A stretch of DNA of 64,000 bases from Liolophura sinensis (taxonomy: Eukaryota; Mollusca; Polyplacophora; Chitonida; Chitonidae). Made by a program: the position numbers and the translations under genes. The notes beneath the pieces were generated by a model. The model made no database searches. It saw only the letters and a program-made list of their open reading frames with translations, and had not been told where the DNA came from. This document shows, one piece after another, positions 60,838 through 64,000 of the stretch. Every line of letters begins with the position of its first letter. The first letter of the stretch is position 1. Location: the NCBI RefSeq assembly GCF_032854445.1, contig NC_088295.1, positions 76,848,028-76,912,027 of the forward strand, read 5' to 3'.

Positions 60838-62165
60838 AAAAATAAAGTTGGGATTTATCTCGCGCCGCATGATGGTTAATTAGCGATCCGTGTTAAATCC
60901 TGAGTTTTTTTTTTTTTTTTGCTGCTCAGAAGTACGGATTTATCTCGTACCAGGACTTGACTATATGGCGGTCCGACATACTATAGTTGCAAAGCGACTG
61001 GAAAAAATGGTTAGAGAGGTGAATCTAACACAACCATTGATTGGATACTTATGTCTGTTACAGCTGTGGTCTGAGATATTTCCACCAATGAAAAGTTCCC
61101 ATGCATTTTTCCGAGGCTGCCAATCACTGCGACATAAATCATATTTTTTCTGACTAGCAAAGCAAAATAGGAATTGATCTCGACATACCCAAGTTCCTTA
61201 AGCGAGCAAAAAGAAGCAATACAGTCAATAATTATCTCGCACTGTGTCACAGTTACCTGGCCGTACGGTATAAATACTAGTTTTGATACGCCACTAGATA
61301 CTGTGAAGGTATCTTATACTAGGCGTCGTCTGTCTGTCGGTGTTACCCGTTACGCCACCATTCCACTCTATACCCACAACGGATTGACATTATATCTTAA
61401 TCTTGTTGAAGTGACAGCTTGTACGTTTGGCATTGTCATTGTCTACCTTTTCTCTCACATTTCACAAAATCTGTGCTTTTCCGAATGTTCGCTTTTCCAT
61501 ATACCCCTTTGTTCTATTCCGGACTGTTCCATTTCAAAGCCGCGTACGTATTAATATCTAATTTTTCTAAATTGAAAACTTACACAGTGTCAGGATTTAA
61601 TCACAACGTTCGAACTGTCTATTTGCCGATGAATCCATATATATGCTCATTGATGTATAATTTGGTGTGTTTTTTTCTTGGAAGGTCAGACTAGATTAAA
61701 GTTGGGATTTATCTGGCCACGCGACTTGACTATTTCGCACTTTAACATTCATTTCATGCAATGTTTGGAAAGCTTTAGTATGAATGGGTAGACAAATCTA
61801 ACGCAAACACGGATTGGATGATTATGTCGAACTCCATGGTATCTATGTCGGGTTCTCTAGAAGTATCTGTTTCAAGTTGTTGACTGGAACCAAATCCCTT
61901 TATGGATGTTGGAGAGTAACTCAGACAAAGAGTCAGTTGTCAAGTCGTGCCATATAAATCCCGAGTTTATAACCAGCCCCCCCCCCCCCTCCCACCCTCA
62001 CCCCCACCAAAAAATAGGAATTTTTCTCGCATTACGAATTGAGAACACAGTGCGCGAGATGCCGTAATTGTTAAATACTTCATTTTTTGGAAAGGCTTGA
62101 ATATGTTTGCTCTTTGTCTCTTTTAAGATTTAATTGCCGCGAGATAAATCCCGATTTTTTTAACG
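60838..62165. repeat. Cluster of seven GGGATTTATCTCG motifs in both orientations
   Basis: Plus-orientation motifs lie at 60850, 60935, 61171, 61704 and 62016, and reversed ones at 61953 and 62138. The first (60850-60864, gggatttatctcgcg) and the last (62138-62152) are exact reverse complements. Most are next to A- or T-runs ('aaataaagt', 'ttttttt'). This looks like nested or tandem small inverted-repeat transposons sharing one terminal sequence. Frames inside (up to 126 codons at 61174-61554) have no recognisable domain. Confidence 0.5.
61977..62008 (+). repeat. C-rich homopyrimidine tract
   Basis: Thirteen C's followed by 'tcccaccctcacccccacc'. Simple sequence only. Confidence 0.8.
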
Positions 62166-62785
62166 CATGTTTCATATACTTCTTTAAAATTGTTGTAGTA
62201 ATTAACTTTTTTTACTTTCAAAGAAATTCTTCAAACTTGTTTTATTCAGTAACAGCGACTCCACGATATACAAAGTACAAGAACACTTTGAGGATATCAC
62301 ATATAGTTACAGAGATAGCTTTCAGGAGTGGACCACATGGAGAAATGATTAACATACCGATACTAATGATCTCAGCAACAGTAGATAAGACACAGCTGAT
62401 TATCTTAACTTTGCCACCAGGATACAGAACTGGAGGATATTAAATAGTGTATTCAGCTGATCGCTCCTTAACCCTTCTGTGTATACACAACACCTTGTCC
62501 GACATCATTCATGCATATCAATGCTGTTCGAGGTCATTTACGACCGATATTTATCACTTGACAATGCTCCATACGAACTTCGAGATACAGTGCTTGGACG
62601 CTTGTCTTATATTCATTGAATATGTACAACAATGTTTCTTAATCGCAATGACTCTTATCACAAATATGACTATTCATCGGACGATTGGACGTCAAGATTC
62701 AAACCCATCAAAATACAAACACGAAGAGTTACGCGAATAACGAAAACAAGGTGATACAGAAGTGGGCACATCTAACAGTTTTTAC

Positions 62786-62946
62786 AAGAATATATACATA
62801 TAGATACGTCATCTGGTATTTTCATAGTCTCCGCAAGAATATATACATATAGATACGTCATCTGGTATTTTCATAGTCTCCGCAAGAATATATACATATA
62901 GATACGTCATCTGGTATCTCCATAGTCTCCGCAAGAATATATATAT
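62786..62946 (+). repeat. 49-bp direct triplication
   Basis: Units at 62786, 62835 and 62884 plus a partial unit at 62933, each 'aagaatatatacatataga', 'tacgtcatctggtatttt', 'catagtctccgc'. The copies are nearly identical (the third has 'tatctcc'), so the expansion is recent. It lies 200-370 bp past the GPCR stop codon, perhaps in its 3' UTR. Confidence 0.95.
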
Positions 62947-63033
62947 GGACAGGCTGTTGTGCATTTTGTAAATCATATTTTTTCACTCAACACTCAAAGG
63001 TAGTGAAATTATTTGTGCTTTTGAAATTTTGAA

Positions 63034-63120
63034 ATTTCTATAAGAACGTAGTTTTGTGGATTTAAAATTTCGCTGTTTCTATAAGGATGTGGCTTTGTAG
63101 ATTTCGTAATTCTTAATTTC
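63034..63120 (+). repeat. Degenerate dimer of about 42 bp
   Basis: 'tttctataagaacgtagttt' with 'tgtggattta' is followed by 'tttctataaggatgtggctt' with 'tgtagattt'. Diverged two-copy repeat. Confidence 0.6.
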
Positions 63121-63158
63121 TCTAACCCTGTGACCAGTACTGAGGTCTTGTAGGTGGC

Positions 63159-64000
63159 TCACAGTTTCTGAATTGTTGTGGACATTGAATACTGGTGATG
63201 TGATGATTTATCCTCTCGTCTTCGGAAATGCGACGTTAACAATTTGATTAACATAGATCGGAACTTAGGACTGCTGAAAAAATAGAAAAATACATTACAG
63301 ACATGGTTGAGTTCTGCTGTTAGTAAGACAAGTTCTGTATACAAGAAGTACGTTGCCTGGGTGTGGGGATCCATAGAGGCTGGTTGATAAACGGAGCCCA
63401 GGTAAAAGATACAGATGGGCAACAGGAAACAAACGCAGGCGATGGACACGGCGACAAGCATGATAGTTACTTGCTTCTGCTGGTTATTTCTACTCGGCGC
63501 TCTCCTATCCACGGTCGTCATTTTTTTCTGCAGTCGGATTGATTTCTTCATGCCGTATATGATGAGAGCGTTGAGAACTGTCAGCACTCCACATGGTATA
63601 AAGGCGTACACACACGAGTTTATCCAGTACCAGTAATGCTTCTCGAAGTAGTCATACCTCTTCCGAGAGCGGCAATTCAGTTGTATATCCGGGTTCGAAT
63701 CCACGTAGATTTCGTAGGTCCACAAAAAGTGAATGTTAAGCGAAACCAGCAAACAACCAATGATTGTGGCCAAAATCTTAGCGCGAAACATCGTGAAGAT
63801 TCTGTTGACCCTTAGCGGGAACCATACCGCCACGAACCGTTCGATAGTCATAGTGACTAGTGTCCAGGTGGAGAAATGAATGAGGAAGTTCCCCAGAAAA
63901 GTGGTTATGGAGCACCCGAGATCGCCAATGGGCACATTGTACGCTGTCAGCTGTTGATAGATCAGCTTCATGAGCAGTACACAAGCGTCTAACACCGCCA
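63159..64000 (-). CDS. Class A (rhodopsin-like) GPCR, 3' part, probable peptide receptor
   Basis: A seven-helix receptor of the plasma membrane that would couple an extracellular ligand, probably a neuropeptide, to G proteins. Counting from the GTG (Val) at 63995, the visible 278 residues start inside TM2 (L-A-V-L-D, the TM2 Asp at 3). The TM3 cysteine is at 28, and E-R-F replaces the usual D/E-R-Y at 52-54. The ECL2 cysteine is at 108, the TM5 proline at 134, and the ICL3 is short and basic (150-175). TM6 has F-L-L-P (190-193) in place of C-W-x-P, and TM7 has N-V-F-F-Y (234-238) in place of N-P-x-x-Y. A Ser/His-rich tail ends in T-I-Q-K-L. The N-terminus and TM1 lie beyond the window, so neither the start codon nor upstream introns can be seen; the visible part is one uninterrupted exon. 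Such variant receptors are expanded in molluscs. The ligand is not predictable. Confidence 0.92.
   Translation of the reverse strand, partial: AVLDACVLLMKLIYQQLTAYNVPIGDLGCSITTFLGNFLIHFSTWTLVTMTIERFVAVWFPLRVNRIFTMFRAKILATIIGCLLVSLNIHFLWTYEIYVDSNPDIQLNCRSRKRYDYFEKHYWYWINSCVYAFIPCGVLTVLNALIIYGMKKSIRLQKKMTTVDRRAPSRNNQQKQVTIMLVAVSIACVCFLLPICIFYLGSVYQPASMDPHTQATYFLYTELVLLTAELNHVCNVFFYFFSSPKFRSMLIKLLTSHFRRREDKSSHHQYSMSTTIQKL

Noticed and set aside
61174-61554. 126-codon plus frame
   Set aside because: No domain, low-complexity hydrophobic and Ser/Tyr-rich composition, located in a nest of short inverted motifs.
63778-63984. 68-codon minus frame overlapping the GPCR
   Set aside because: Shadow of the receptor coding sequence in another frame.

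Overview
The window looks like non-coding, repeat-rich DNA from a marine lophotrochozoan, most probably a mollusc. It is AT-rich by eye and has no bacterial-style gene packing. Almost no open frame exceeds 120 codons outside a minisatellite. At least a dozen short interspersed elements match types I know from mollusc genomes: one ends in a diverged 'tact-caagaatatttc' tail plus TAAA-rich end, one ends in CACT repeats, and one carries the 'gtcggttttttt / ccgggcactc' body. Only one convincing host coding sequence is present: the 3' part (TM2 to C-terminus) of a rhodopsin-like GPCR on the minus strand at the right edge (63159-64000).

Layout. 0.7-10.2 kb: two blocks (A, 0.7-5.7 kb; B, 6.4-10.2 kb) that are direct relatives of each other and inverted relatives of 22.3-26.8 kb. 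They are interrupted by a decayed Penelope-like element with inverted terminal repeats (3.59-5.49 kb) and by an unusual fold-back element made of octamers (7.07-7.46 kb). 10.2-15.7 kb: unassigned DNA, a SINE cluster and one possible cysteine-rich exon. 15.7-32.2 kb and 33.2-47.05 kb: two collinear, diverged copies of the same region lying head to tail, so about 30 kb is a tandem segmental duplication. Copy 1 contains a 49-bp minisatellite (25.0-26.1 kb) and a 44-bp one (29.6-29.9 kb) that copy 2 lacks. Copy 2 contains an exon-like insertion (35.3-36.1 kb) and SINEs that copy 1 lacks. 47-63 kb: SINEs, a MITE-like element (47.36-47.84 kb), a 67-bp minisatellite (56.9-58.0 kb), a cluster of short inverted motifs (60.8-62.2 kb), then the GPCR exon.

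The most interesting structure is the duplication itself: one ancestral segment appears at least four times, in both orientations. Inside the copies are small cysteine-containing frames kept in the same order and relative orientation (near 0.75 and 1.87 kb on plus; 26.75 and 24.5 kb on minus), which may be remnants of a duplicated secreted-protein gene. This reading is tentative.

All alignments were made by eye, so boundaries of dispersed repeats and duplication blocks are good to tens or hundreds of bases only. No genes working together can be described, because only one partial gene is seen.
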